Source: Bacteroidota bacterium | GTDB lineage: Bacteria; Bacteroidota; Bacteroidia; Bacteroidales; FEN-979 | Assembly: GCA_026391775.1 (NCBI GenBank) | Contig: JAPLDK010000004.1 | Span: forward strand, 1 to 56,602 | Reading direction: 5' to 3' | DNA: 56,602 bases | In this document: piece by piece, positions 14,967-24,881 of the stretch | Layout: every line of letters begins with the position of its first letter | Numbering within the stretch: position 1 is the first letter of the stretch | The notes under the pieces: model-generated | Database searches by the model: none | The model's input: the letters and a program-made list of their open reading frames with translations, nothing else | What the model was told of the DNA's origin: nothing | Position numbers and translations under genes: made by a program

Positions 14967-16253
14967 ATGAAAGTACTCATGTTTGGGTGGGAGTTCCCGC
15001 CTCATATCACCGGTGGCCTGGGCACTGCTTGTTTCGGCCTGACCAAGGGCCTGGCAAAACATGGAGTGGAGGTTATCTTCGTCGTGCCAAAGTCATTCGG
15101 AGATGAGTCACAGGATGGCTTCAGGCTGATCAATGCCTCAGATATTGAACTGGACTTTACCCAGACCCTAACTCAGGAATTCCGCGAAAAGATCAGTTAT
15201 ATGGAAGTCGGGTCGAACCTGGTCCCATACCTGGATCCGGAGGAATTCGAGCGATGGTACTCTGAAGAAGTTGCAGGGAAAAAGTCTGAAACTCATTCCA
15301 TATTCAGCCGCAAGTACCAGTTTTCGGGTAAGTATGGTGCCAATCTTATGGAGGAAGTCTCCCGCTATGCCCTTGTTGCCCTTTCAGTCGCGAATAATTT
15401 CGAGTATGATGTGATCCACGCGCATGACTGGCTTACCTACGCCGCGGGAATTGCTGCAAAAAAAATAAGCGGGAAACCGCTGATTGTACATGTCCATGCC
15501 ACAGAATTCGACCGGTCGGGTGAAAATGTCAACAAGGTTGTATATGATATAGAACGCAATGGGATGGAAGAAGCTGACCGGGTTATAACTGTTAGCAATT
15601 TTACACGTCAAATCGTAATTGAACGCTATGGTATCCCTGCCGAAAAAGTATTTACTGTTCACAATGCTGTTGAACCGGTTGACAAACCTGAAGCGGATGA
15701 TGTTACCAAACATGTCAGGGAAAAGATAGTAACCTTCCTTGGGAGGGTAACTTACCAGAAAGGCCCGGATTACTTTGTTGAGGCTGCGCATAAAGTGCTG
15801 CAGCGTGATCCGAATGTCAGATTCGTAATGGCAGGATCGGGCGACCTGCTGAACAGGATGATACGAAGGGTGGCCCAGCTGAAAATGGGAACCCGTTTTC
15901 ATTTTACCGGATTTCTGGCCGGTGCTGAAGTTGACCGCATGTTCGCCATGAGTGATGTATACGTTATGCCATCTGTGTCGGAACCGTTTGGAATATCCCC
16001 ACTGGAAGCTATGAGAACTAATGTACCTGTGGTGATCTCAAAACAATCAGGTGTTGCCGAAGTCCTCCAACATGCCCTGAAAGTAGATTTCTGGGATATC
16101 GATGCGCTTGCCGATGCAATTTACGGCATCCTTCATTATGACGGTTTGAGAAAAATGTTTGCCAGGTATGGGAAGTCGGAAGTCGACAGCCTGATTTGGG
16201 AAAACGCTGCATTAAAAGTTCTTGATGTATATAACAATGCAACAGGCCATTAA
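14967..16253 (+). CDS. GT4-family glycosyltransferase, glycogen synthase-like
   Basis: The protein has 428 residues with the GT-B fold. The N-terminal motif GWEFPPHITGGLG is the glucan-synthase form of the KxGGL loop, HAHDWLT (about 150) is typical of glycogen synthases, and the donor site carries EPFGISPLEAM (E-X7-E). It has no signal peptide. Such proteins in Bacteroidota glycogen clusters are thought to extend alpha-1,4-glucan from a sugar nucleotide, but whether this one uses ADP-, UDP- or GDP-glucose cannot be read here. It starts 12 nt after the debranching enzyme. A second, GT3-type synthase domain is encoded two genes downstream, so the cluster has two candidate chain-elongating enzymes. 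Confidence 0.85.
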   Translation: MKVLMFGWEFPPHITGGLGTACFGLTKGLAKHGVEVIFVVPKSFGDESQDGFRLINASDIELDFTQTLTQEFREKISYMEVGSNLVPYLDPEEFERWYSEEVAGKKSETHSIFSRKYQFSGKYGANLMEEVSRYALVALSVANNFEYDVIHAHDWLTYAAGIAAKKISGKPLIVHVHATEFDRSGENVNKVVYDIERNGMEEADRVITVSNFTRQIVIERYGIPAEKVFTVHNAVEPVDKPEADDVTKHVREKIVTFLGRVTYQKGPDYFVEAAHKVLQRDPNVRFVMAGSGDLLNRMIRRVAQLKMGTRFHFTGFLAGAEVDRMFAMSDVYVMPSVSEPFGISPLEAMRTNVPVVISKQSGVAEVLQHALKVDFWDIDALADAIYGILHYDGLRKMFARYGKSEVDSLIWENAALKVLDVYNNATGH

Positions 16254-16268
16254 AATTAATATAGATTT

Positions 16269-17678
16269 ATGAGGTCAGTATGTCTTTATTTTCAGGTTCA
16301 TCAGCCATACAGGCTGCGAACCTACAGGTTTTTTAACATCGGCCATGACCACTATTATTACGATGATTATCAAAACCGGCATATTATCCGGAGGGTGGCC
16401 GAAAAGTGTTATTTGCCAGCTAACCGTATGATGCTTCAGCTGATCAATGAATTCGGAAAGGCATTCAAGGTTAGCTATTCGATATCGGGAACAGCATTGG
16501 ATCAGTTTGCACAATATGTTCCGGAGGTGATAGATAGTTTCCGCCAGCTGGCAGCAACAGGTTGTGTTGAATTCATTTCTGAGACGGAATATCATTCGCT
16601 TGCTTCTCTTGGCAATGAGCAGGAATTTATCCGCCAGATAGAATCGCAGCGTAAACGGATTGAAACCCTTTTTGGTCAGACTCCCCAGACCTTCAGGAAC
16701 TCTGAACTTATTTACAGCGATTCCATAGGGGAAACAATAGCAAACCTTGGGTTCCACACTATACTTACCGAAGGGGCCAAGCATATCCTTGGCTGGAAGA
16801 GCCCGAATTATATCTATTGTAACAACCTTAATCCGAAACTCCGGGTACTTCTTCGTAATTTCCGCCTGAGTGACGATATATCGTTCAGGTTTTCCGAACA
16901 GAGATGGTCGGAATGGCCTCTCACCGCTGAGAAATTTGTAGGATGGCTGAATGCCATTGATCCGCATGAAGAAGTTGTCAATCTCTATATGGACTATGAA
17001 ACTATTGGCGAGCATCAATGGAAAGAAACCGGGATATTTGATTTCTTCTATCATTTGCCGGCGGCGGTATTCAGTAAATCGAACTTCAACTTTGCAACAC
17101 CGGAAGAGCTTTATCAGCGGCTTCAGCCAATGGGAGCCTTATCGGTGCCTTATGCAATTTCCTGGGCCGATGAAGAAAGGGACCTGACTGCATGGAAAGG
17201 GAATGAATTGCAGGCTGAAGCGTTTTCAAAACTATATTCCCTGTCAGATTCAATAGCAAAGTGCGACGACCCTGTAATCCGCCGTGACTGGGGCTACCTT
17301 CAGTCGAGCAATCACTTTTATTACATGTCGACCAAATGGTTCTCAGCAGGCGAGGTGCATAAGCATTTTAATCCATATGGCTCACCCTATGATGCTTTCA
17401 TTAATTATATGAATGCAATTTCCGACTTTACAATCAGGATTGAAGCCTCACTTTCTGCGATCAATGCTGGTGCCGGGCCGGATGACGACAAACCAGCCAG
17501 GAAGGCGGGGAAAAAGACATCCGCAGTCAAAATAAAAGCAGTTAAAAAAACGGTCAAATCAGCGGTGAAGGCTAAGAAAACAATGGCCTCCGAAAAGGTG
17601 AAGAAGGAAGCTAAGCTGAAGGCTGCCGAAAAACCGAAGAAAACGCCCAAAACAGTTTCTGCTGCGAAGAAGGCATAG
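16269..17678 (+). CDS. GH57 alpha-amylase-like enzyme with lysine-rich C-terminal tail
   Basis: Residues 1 to about 400 are a GH57 catalytic domain. FQVHQPYRLR at the start is motif 1, the SELIYSD segment (about 145) carries the likely nucleophile Glu, and YMDYETIGEHQW (about 240) carries the acid/base Asp region. GH57 enzymes cleave or transfer alpha-1,4-glucan chains, so this could be an amylase, a 4-alpha-glucanotransferase or a branching enzyme. The cluster lacks a separate branching enzyme. The last 65 or so residues are a low-complexity Lys/Ala/Thr/Val tail with about 23 lysines, like histone H1 or bacterial histone-like tails. This is unusual on a glycosidase and may bind polyanions or mediate assembly. 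It starts 15 nt after the GT4 gene. Confidence 0.87.
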   Translation: MRSVCLYFQVHQPYRLRTYRFFNIGHDHYYYDDYQNRHIIRRVAEKCYLPANRMMLQLINEFGKAFKVSYSISGTALDQFAQYVPEVIDSFRQLAATGCVEFISETEYHSLASLGNEQEFIRQIESQRKRIETLFGQTPQTFRNSELIYSDSIGETIANLGFHTILTEGAKHILGWKSPNYIYCNNLNPKLRVLLRNFRLSDDISFRFSEQRWSEWPLTAEKFVGWLNAIDPHEEVVNLYMDYETIGEHQWKETGIFDFFYHLPAAVFSKSNFNFATPEELYQRLQPMGALSVPYAISWADEERDLTAWKGNELQAEAFSKLYSLSDSIAKCDDPVIRRDWGYLQSSNHFYYMSTKWFSAGEVHKHFNPYGSPYDAFINYMNAISDFTIRIEASLSAINAGAGPDDDKPARKAGKKTSAVKIKAVKKTVKSAVKAKKTMASEKVKKEAKLKAAEKPKKTPKTVSAAKKA

Positions 17679-17709
17679 CATTGACTCACGAACTAATTAA
17701 TCAATAAGC

Positions 17710-20700
17710 GTGAAAGAAGAATCAAAACTTATCCCGGATTATCTTTTTGAAGTAAGCTGGGAAGTATGTAACAAGGTAGGAGGAATCTATACAGTACTCT
17801 CAACAAAATGCCTCACAATGGCTGAGGAACTCAGGGATAATTATATTCTGATCGGCCCTGATGTATGGAAGGAAACCCATCAGAATCCCGAATTCCAGGA
17901 GGACAGATTCCTATACAAATCATGGAGGGAGAGGGCGGAGAGCGAAGGTTTGCGTCTTAAGATCGGACGCTGGAACATACCCGGTAAGCCCCTCGTTTTT
18001 TTGGTTGACTTTACACCTTTCTTTTCTGATAAGGACAAGATACTGTCTCATTTCTGGGAACAGTTCAAGCTGGATTCCCTCATGGGAGGATGGGACTATC
18101 TTGAACCTGCACTGTTCGGATATGCGGCAGGAAAGATCATTGAGAGTTTTTACAATTATAATCTGTCACATCATGACAAGATCATAAGTCATTTTCATGA
18201 ATGGACCAGTGGTACAGGACTTCTTTATGTGAAGGAAAAAGTCCCCCAGGCCGGAACAATTTTCACAGCTCATTCAACCGTCATCGGAAGGAATATTGCA
18301 ATTAATAATCTTCCCCTGTACAAAAATATTGACCAGTTTCATGCTGACTCTATTGCCAAGCAGTTTAGCCTGGTATCAAAGTACTCCCTTGAAAAGACAA
18401 CTGCAACAGAAGCGGACATTCTTACAACCCTTTCTTCACTGACCAATGATGAGTGCTTGCATTTTCTGGGCAGACAGGCAGATGTAATTACTCCAAACGG
18501 GTTTGAGGACAGTTTCGTCCCTGTGAAGGAAGCATACTACCAGAAAAGGGCAGAGGCCAGGACCAAGCTGATACAGGTTGCCGAAGCCATGACCGGACAG
18601 CCAGTTTCTAAAAACAGTATCCTTATTATGACTAGTGGCCCGCATGAAAGGAAGAACAGGGGCTATGAATTGTTTATCGAGGCCATGTCAAGGATAAATT
18701 CCCAGGCAAGCATTCCGGACAGTATAATTGCATTTATCGTTGTTCCTGCCTATGAATCCGGACCTAGGAAAGAGCTGCTGGAATGGATGTCGAGGAAGGA
18801 TCTCAATAACCCGCGTTCGGAACAGTATCTGACGCATGTCCTGAATGAACCGGATAATGACTGGATCCTTAATAAAATAAGGCAAAGCAAAATACAGAAC
18901 CAGGCTGAAGACAAGGTTAAACTGTTTTATGTGCCTGCCCTCATGGATGGGAAAGACGGTGTTTTCAACCTTCCTTATTATGACCTGCTGATCGGTTTTG
19001 ACGGAACGATCTTCCCCTCGTACTATGAGCCATGGGGATACTCCTCTCAGGAAAGTCTTTCATTTCATATACCTACAATAACTACGAGCCTGACCGGATT
19101 CGGACAATGGGTAAAGAATTTGTATCCGAATATGAAAGACTGCATAGCCGTCATCGACAGAGACGATGATAACGACAGTGATGTAATTGACGAGATCGTA
19201 AAAACGGTTATAAGCTGTGCTTTGAAAACTGAAAAGGAGATCATCAAGATCAGGATCAAAGCATATGAGATTTCAAGGTCAGCTTTGTGGGGAAATCTTA
19301 TTTCATATTACCACGATGCATTCAGTAAGGCTCTTGAAAAGTCATTGAGCAGGGCTGATCTCTATGCAGGCAAACAGCCCCAGATCATAGCCCCATCCTT
19401 TAAAAGTATATCAGATGTGAGGCCGGAATGGAAAAAGGTGCTGGTGAAACAGAAGTTGCCCGGGAATCTTTCTAACCTGGACCTGCTTGCCAAAAACCTC
19501 TGGTGGTGCTGGAATTATGAGGGAGCAGAATTGTTCGAGATGATCAATCACGACAGATGGTATGAACTGAAATTCAATCCTATTGCATTGCTGGAGTCTC
19601 TTTCATTCAAAGAACTTCAGGAACTCAGTCATAACGAGGAGTTCATTACCCGCCTGGAAAAGGTCACAGCCAGGTTTAACAATTACATCGCCAAGGGGGC
19701 TGATAAGCCGAAAGAAATGATCGCTTATTTCAGCATGGAATATGGTCTTCACGACACTGTCAAGATATTCTCGGGGGGCCTCGGCATGCTTGCAGGGGAC
19801 TATCTCAAGGAAGCAAGCGATTCAAACGTGAATCTTGTCGGCATAGGTCTGTTATACAGGTATGGCTACTTTATGCAAACTCTCAGCCTTGCCGGGGACC
19901 AGATTGCAAACTATACTCCCCAGAAATTCTCCCAACTGCCTATCAATCCTGTACGGGATGAACAAGGCAACTGGCAAAAGGTTACTTTCGCTCTCCCTGG
20001 CAGGACGTTATATGCCAAGATTTGGAGAGTGGATGTAGGAAGGATCCCTTTATACCTTCTTGACACTGACATTGAAGAGAATGACGAGAGTTACCGCAGT
20101 ATCACACACCAGTTATATGGAGGCGATCTTGAAAACCGGATACGTCAGGAAATAATCCTTGGGATAGGCGGGATCAGGTTGCTTGATATACTGAAAATAA
20201 AGCCTGATCTTTATCATAGCAATGAAGGACATTCAGCTTTTATTGGCCTTGAAAGACTGCGCAAACTGATACAGAATGAAAAACTGACTTTTGTGCAGGC
20301 GATGGAAGTTGTACGATCATCCACCCTGTTTACAACTCATACTCCGGTACCTGCAGGGCATGACGCCTTCCCTGAAGATATGATGAGACGGTATTTCTCA
20401 CATTATCCCGATTATCTCAACATCAAGTGGGAACAGTTCCTGAACCTCGGCAAGATGGTTGAGAACGATCCCGATGAAAAATATTCCATGAGCGTGCTGG
20501 CTGCCAAATGCTCACAGGAGATCAATGGCGTAAGCAGGATTCATGGAAGGGTAACAAGGGACATGCTCCAGCCTCTGTATCCGGGTTATTATCCAAGCGA
20601 ACTTCATATCGGATATGTCACCAACGGGGTTCATTTCCCTACCTGGACTGCCAAATCATGGCAGCAGCTCTATAAGGAAAATTTCGGTGAAGGCTTCCTG

Positions 20701-21957
20701 CATGACCAGTCAAATCCGGAATACTGGAGAAAGATTCATGATGTTGACGATAAGATCATCTGGCAAACCCGCCAGAAACAGAAAGTCCAGCTTACCGAGT
20801 TCCTGTATCAACGCTTGTATATAGACATGACAAGGCGGCATGAAAATCCCAAACTGATCTTCCAGATCAGGGAAGCTGCACAACATCATGCCCTGACCAT
20901 CGGCTTTGCCCGAAGGTTTGCAACATATAAGCGGGCCCACCTGCTTTTCAGCAACCTCGACCGCCTTGGCCGGATCGTGAACAATACAGATAAACCGGTG
21001 AGGTTCCTTTTTGCAGGGAAAGCGCACCCGAACGATAAAGCAGGACAGGACCTTATAAAAAGGATCATTGAAGTTTCAAGAATGCAGGCTTTTCTGGGCA
21101 AGGTCATGTTCATTGAGAACTATGATATGGAACTTGCCAAGTACCTGATCCGGGGTGTGGATATATGGCTGAATACGCCTACACGACCACTGGAAGCCTC
21201 GGGAACAAGTGGAGAAAAAGCCGTCATGAACGGCGTAGTCAATTTCAGCGTTCTTGACGGATGGTGGGCCGAAGGATACAGGCCTGATGCAGGCTGGGCA
21301 TTGCCGGAAGAGGCAACCTACGACAACAGCTTATTCCAGGATGATCTCGATGCTGAGGTTATTTATACCATACTTGAGGAGGAGATAATACCTATCTATT
21401 ATGACAGGGATAAGAATGGCGTGCCCGGGAAATGGATATCCTACATTAAGAATACTATTGCCGAGATTGCCCCTCATTTCACAATGAAACGCCAGCTTGA
21501 CGACTATTACCGTCAATACTACACCAAACTGTTTAAAAGGACAAAGATCATGACCGGCAAGAATTACGAAATGGCACGGCATATTGCATCCTGGAAGAGA
21601 AAGGTCCTGAGGGGATGGGACGGTATTGAAATTGTTTCCCTTAAAACTCCTTATTCCGAGCAGAAACCTTTGTCGCTGGGGGATATTTTCGCAGCTGAGA
21701 TCATTATCGACCTAAACGAATTATCGGCAACTGACGTTGGCCTTGAAGTCCTTTTCGGAAAAAAGGTCAACGATCTTGTAGAGACTCCTATATTTATTGA
21801 AGAGATGAACCTTTCAAGGTCGGAGAAAAATATTGCGGTGTTTGAATGCAATATCCCGATAAACCAGGCAGGTGTTTATGATTTTGTTTTCCGCCTCTTT
21901 CCGAAGAGTCCTTTATTGCCTCACAGGCAGGATTTCCCCCTGGTAAAGTGGATGTAA
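17710..21957 (+). CDS. GT3 glycogen synthase / GT35 alpha-glucan phosphorylase fusion
   Basis: This 1,415-residue protein joins two opposing activities. Residues 1 to about 560 resemble eukaryote-type GT3 glycogen synthase: FEVSWEVCNKVGGIYTVL at the start, HEWTSGTGLLY, and EPWGYSSQESL near the donor site. Residues from about 575 are a short-form GT35 phosphorylase with an N-terminal NLWWCWNYEGAELF segment, YFSMEYGLHD, SGGLGMLAGD, NEGHSAF and the PLP lysine in TSGEKAVMNG. Phosphorylase releases glucose-1-phosphate; GT3 enzymes elongate glycogen, usually from UDP-glucose. Fusions of this type occur in Bacteroidota. It ends the glycogen operon. Confidence 0.9.
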   Translation: MKEESKLIPDYLFEVSWEVCNKVGGIYTVLSTKCLTMAEELRDNYILIGPDVWKETHQNPEFQEDRFLYKSWRERAESEGLRLKIGRWNIPGKPLVFLVDFTPFFSDKDKILSHFWEQFKLDSLMGGWDYLEPALFGYAAGKIIESFYNYNLSHHDKIISHFHEWTSGTGLLYVKEKVPQAGTIFTAHSTVIGRNIAINNLPLYKNIDQFHADSIAKQFSLVSKYSLEKTTATEADILTTLSSLTNDECLHFLGRQADVITPNGFEDSFVPVKEAYYQKRAEARTKLIQVAEAMTGQPVSKNSILIMTSGPHERKNRGYELFIEAMSRINSQASIPDSIIAFIVVPAYESGPRKELLEWMSRKDLNNPRSEQYLTHVLNEPDNDWILNKIRQSKIQNQAEDKVKLFYVPALMDGKDGVFNLPYYDLLIGFDGTIFPSYYEPWGYSSQESLSFHIPTITTSLTGFGQWVKNLYPNMKDCIAVIDRDDDNDSDVIDEIVKTVISCALKTEKEIIKIRIKAYEISRSALWGNLISYYHDAFSKALEKSLSRADLYAGKQPQIIAPSFKSISDVRPEWKKVLVKQKLPGNLSNLDLLAKNLWWCWNYEGAELFEMINHDRWYELKFNPIALLESLSFKELQELSHNEEFITRLEKVTARFNNYIAKGADKPKEMIAYFSMEYGLHDTVKIFSGGLGMLAGDYLKEASDSNVNLVGIGLLYRYGYFMQTLSLAGDQIANYTPQKFSQLPINPVRDEQGNWQKVTFALPGRTLYAKIWRVDVGRIPLYLLDTDIEENDESYRSITHQLYGGDLENRIRQEIILGIGGIRLLDILKIKPDLYHSNEGHSAFIGLERLRKLIQNEKLTFVQAMEVVRSSTLFTTHTPVPAGHDAFPEDMMRRYFSHYPDYLNIKWEQFLNLGKMVENDPDEKYSMSVLAAKCSQEINGVSRIHGRVTRDMLQPLYPGYYPSELHIGYVTNGVHFPTWTAKSWQQLYKENFGEGFLHDQSNPEYWRKIHDVDDKIIWQTRQKQKVQLTEFLYQRLYIDMTRRHENPKLIFQIREAAQHHALTIGFARRFATYKRAHLLFSNLDRLGRIVNNTDKPVRFLFAGKAHPNDKAGQDLIKRIIEVSRMQAFLGKVMFIENYDMELAKYLIRGVDIWLNTPTRPLEASGTSGEKAVMNGVVNFSVLDGWWAEGYRPDAGWALPEEATYDNSLFQDDLDAEVIYTILEEEIIPIYYDRDKNGVPGKWISYIKNTIAEIAPHFTMKRQLDDYYRQYYTKLFKRTKIMTGKNYEMARHIASWKRKVLRGWDGIEIVSLKTPYSEQKPLSLGDIFAAEIIIDLNELSATDVGLEVLFGKKVNDLVETPIFIEEMNLSRSEKNIAVFECNIPINQAGVYDFVFRLFPKSPLLPHRQDFPLVKWM

Positions 21958-21962
21958 TAATT

Positions 21963-21987
21963 ATTTACGATTTACGATTTACATTTG
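21963..21987 (+). promoter_or_regulatory. Heptamer repeat with fabG -7 box
   Basis: ATTTACG, ATTTACG and ATTTACA stand in tandem at about 21963-21983, and the last unit forms TACATTTG (21980-21987), a match to the -7 consensus. No convincing -33 TTTG is present. The fabG ATG is 32 nt further on. Confidence 0.4.
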
Positions 21988-22019
21988 CGAATAATTAGAT
22001 TATTAACTAACATTAAGGC

Positions 22020-22766
22020 ATGAAATTACTCAAAGGTAAAATAGCCCTGATAACCGGTGCAAACCGAGGTATTGGCAGGGCAATCGCAAAGTGTTTCGCC
22101 CGTAACGGCGCGCAGATTGCATTCTCCGATATTGCATATGATGAAAATTCAATCTCCCTTGAAGAAGAGCTGAATAACCTTGGAGTTAAAGCCAAAGGCT
22201 ATGCCTCTGATGCTGGTTCGTTCGAGGATAGCGAAAAACTTGTGAATGCTGTAGTTGCCGACTTCGGGGAACTGCACGCACTTGTGAATAATGCGGGCAT
22301 CACACGTGACAACCTGTTACTCAGACTCACAGAGTCGGACTGGGACCTGGTGATCAAAGTCAACCTTAAATCGGTATTCAACCTTACCAAAGCCGCTCAG
22401 CGCCAGATGATCAAGCAACGCAGCGGATCCATTATCAATATGAGCTCGGTTGTTGGGATCGAAGGAAATTTCGGGCAATCAAACTATTCCGCTTCCAAAG
22501 CCGGGATCATTGGATTTACCAAGTCGGTGGCCCAGGAACTCGGGTCACGTAATATCCGGGTAAATGCCATAGCCCCGGGATTCATCGAGACCGAGATGAC
22601 TCAGAAACTTCCTGCAGAAGTCAGAAATGAATGGATAGAGGATATCCCCCTGAAGCGAGGGGGTACCCCGGATGACGTTGCAAACCTGGCCTTATTTCTG
22701 GCCTCTGATCTTTCCGAATATATTACCGGACAGGTGATCAGTGTGTGCGGCGGACTACATACCTGA
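22020..22766 (+). CDS. fabG: 3-oxoacyl-ACP reductase (short-chain dehydrogenase)
   Basis: The protein has 248 residues. It has the classical SDR cofactor site TGANRGIG (12-19), the NNAG motif, the catalytic Ser in NMSSVVG and YSASK (about 155-159), and the FabG-typical end ITGQVISVCGG. It reduces 3-oxoacyl-ACP with NADPH in fatty acid elongation. It lies in the same direction as the glycogen operon but 62 nt away, with its own promoter candidate. The next gene starts at or just past its stop. Confidence 0.92.
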   Translation: MKLLKGKIALITGANRGIGRAIAKCFARNGAQIAFSDIAYDENSISLEEELNNLGVKAKGYASDAGSFEDSEKLVNAVVADFGELHALVNNAGITRDNLLLRLTESDWDLVIKVNLKSVFNLTKAAQRQMIKQRSGSIINMSSVVGIEGNFGQSNYSASKAGIIGFTKSVAQELGSRNIRVNAIAPGFIETEMTQKLPAEVRNEWIEDIPLKRGGTPDDVANLALFLASDLSEYITGQVISVCGGLHT

Positions 22767-22779
22767 TAGTCTTTTTTGT

Positions 22780-24852
22780 GTGAGCCTCTTGACGGAATAT
22801 CCTGTTTGGTTCCTGTTGTTCTGCTTACTGGCCGGGGCAGCATTTTCCATTGGGCTTTATTACAGCAAGCGCAGGACTGAAGAAAATTCCCGGGTGTTTG
22901 TGCTTTTATTGCTCCTCAGGTTTTTCTCGGTAAGCCTTATAACATTTCTTTTATTTACACCCTTGATGAGGCGAACCAGACGGCAGGTCGAAAAGCCGGT
23001 AATTGCCATAGGTGTCGACGGTTCCCGGTCGGTTGTTTCTTCTTCAGATTCAGTTGCGGTAAGAAAAAGTCTCAGCCATGACGTGGAGAGCCTCAGCCGG
23101 GAACTATCAGATCGGTTTGAAGTCGCTCTGTATACTTTCGGCCAGGACGTTTCTCCGGGCTTACAGAAGGATTTCAAAGGAAACCATACCGACATTTCCG
23201 AATTTTTCAATGAACTTGGCAGCAGGTATGTAAACCGGAACCTGGGTGCTGTGATCATAGCTACCGATGGCATATATAATAAAGGTAGCAATCCGTATTA
23301 TGCTGCACTGAAACTTAGTGTTCCCGTCTACTCCGTGGCCTTGGGGGATACATCCCTTCATAAAGATGTTCTGATCAGGAATATCAATGTCAGCAAACAG
23401 GTATATCTCGGCGACGAATTCCCCTTTGAGATCATGGTTGAAGCGGATAAATACATGGGGAAGGAGATCAAGCTGCTTGTACGTCATTCGGGCGAAGTGG
23501 TTTATAACAAGCTTGTCAAAGCATTCAATGACCACGCTCTTATCCGCGTGGCTGGAACCCTGCAGGCTAAGCAAAAAGGCATGCAGAAATATTCTGTTGA
23601 GCTTGAAAGTCCCGGGGATGAATTCAACGCTGCAAATAATAAACGTGATTTTTATACTGAAGTGCTGGAAAGCAGGATCCGGGTGGCCCTGGTTTATGAT
23701 AGTCCTCACCCGGATATAGCCGCTATAGTAAGTGCTCTGGGATCTTCGGCAAAGTTTATTGTCACCCAGCTTAAGCCCTCCGATATGCAGGAAAGGCCAA
23801 AGGATTATGACCTGTATATTTTTTACCAGATACCTTCGGTTACAGGATCAACGGATCCTTCCAGGGTTTTGCCTGAGGGCAGTCCTGTACTGTATGTAAT
23901 TGGCAGCCAGACCGACCTTGCCGGGTTCAACCGGCTTAAAACAGGCCTTATCATAAATTCACAGAGAAAATCGATGACTGATATCCAGCCATTGCTTAAT
24001 CCGGATTTCTCTCTTTTCGGAATTGACAGGGAGTTTCCAAAAGTTATTGCTGAATTCCCTCCGCTTCAGTGCCCTTCCGGCTCTTATGAAACAGGAGTAT
24101 TGTCGGATGTTTTGTTCTTTCAGAAAATCGGAAATGTGAATACGAAATTTCCCCTGATTATGTTTTTCGACATGCCTGCGCGAAAGCTTGGGATTATATC
24201 AGGCGAGAATATCTGGAGATGGAGAATATCGGATTATATCCAGGAATCAGATTTCAGCCTTTTCGATGATATGTTAACCCGGATAGCCCAGTACCTGGCC
24301 GTAAAGAATGATCCAAGCCCGTTCCGGATAAATGTCAAGAACCGTGTGGAAGAAGGCGATCCCCTGGAGTTTGATGCAACACTTTTCAATCCAAGCCATG
24401 AACTGATAAATACACCGGATGTCATGCTCGAATTGAAAAATGAAGAAGGGAAATCCTACCCTTATCTTTTCACCCGCACCGAGAAGGGCTATTATCTGAA
24501 CGCTGGATATTTTCCTGCCGGCAACTATACCTATACAGCCTCGGTCAAAACGACCCAGGCAATGTATACAAAACAGGGACAGATAAATATTACCACATTG
24601 GATATAGAGCTTGTGAACCTCATTGCCGATCATGCCCTTCTTCAGCAGATATCAGCAAAACATGAGGGGAAAGTGGTTACTCAGAATGATATTCTCAAAC
24701 TCGCAAAGATCCTGAAGAACCGCAGCGATATAAAACCAGTGATCCATTTACAGAAAAGGTATAATGACCTTGCCGGGGAGTTGTGGATGTTTCTTCTGAT
24801 CCTTTTCCTGCTTTTCACCGAATGGGCCATCCGTAAGAGGAACGGCATCTGA
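22780..24852 (+). CDS. VWA-like membrane protein of unknown function
   Basis: The protein is about 690 residues. Two N-terminal membrane helices (within the first 70 residues) and one at the C-terminus (LWMFLLILFLLFTEWAI) bracket a large, probably periplasmic region. A von Willebrand A-like segment follows the helices, with GVDGSRSV (DxSxS) and ATDGIYN motifs that fit a MIDAS metal site. Such proteins are common in Bacteroidota, often near MoxR/BatA clusters, but no such partner is here. The longest frame begins at a GTG at 22741 inside fabG. I prefer the GTG at 22780, 14 nt after the fabG stop, because it places the start just before the first membrane helix. Confidence 0.7.
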   Translation: MSLLTEYPVWFLLFCLLAGAAFSIGLYYSKRRTEENSRVFVLLLLLRFFSVSLITFLLFTPLMRRTRRQVEKPVIAIGVDGSRSVVSSSDSVAVRKSLSHDVESLSRELSDRFEVALYTFGQDVSPGLQKDFKGNHTDISEFFNELGSRYVNRNLGAVIIATDGIYNKGSNPYYAALKLSVPVYSVALGDTSLHKDVLIRNINVSKQVYLGDEFPFEIMVEADKYMGKEIKLLVRHSGEVVYNKLVKAFNDHALIRVAGTLQAKQKGMQKYSVELESPGDEFNAANNKRDFYTEVLESRIRVALVYDSPHPDIAAIVSALGSSAKFIVTQLKPSDMQERPKDYDLYIFYQIPSVTGSTDPSRVLPEGSPVLYVIGSQTDLAGFNRLKTGLIINSQRKSMTDIQPLLNPDFSLFGIDREFPKVIAEFPPLQCPSGSYETGVLSDVLFFQKIGNVNTKFPLIMFFDMPARKLGIISGENIWRWRISDYIQESDFSLFDDMLTRIAQYLAVKNDPSPFRINVKNRVEEGDPLEFDATLFNPSHELINTPDVMLELKNEEGKSYPYLFTRTEKGYYLNAGYFPAGNYTYTASVKTTQAMYTKQGQINITTLDIELVNLIADHALLQQISAKHEGKVVTQNDILKLAKILKNRSDIKPVIHLQKRYNDLAGELWMFLLILFLLFTEWAIRKRNGI

Positions 24853-24881
24853 TCAGGCAGTGATCCTGTCCTTACATGGGA

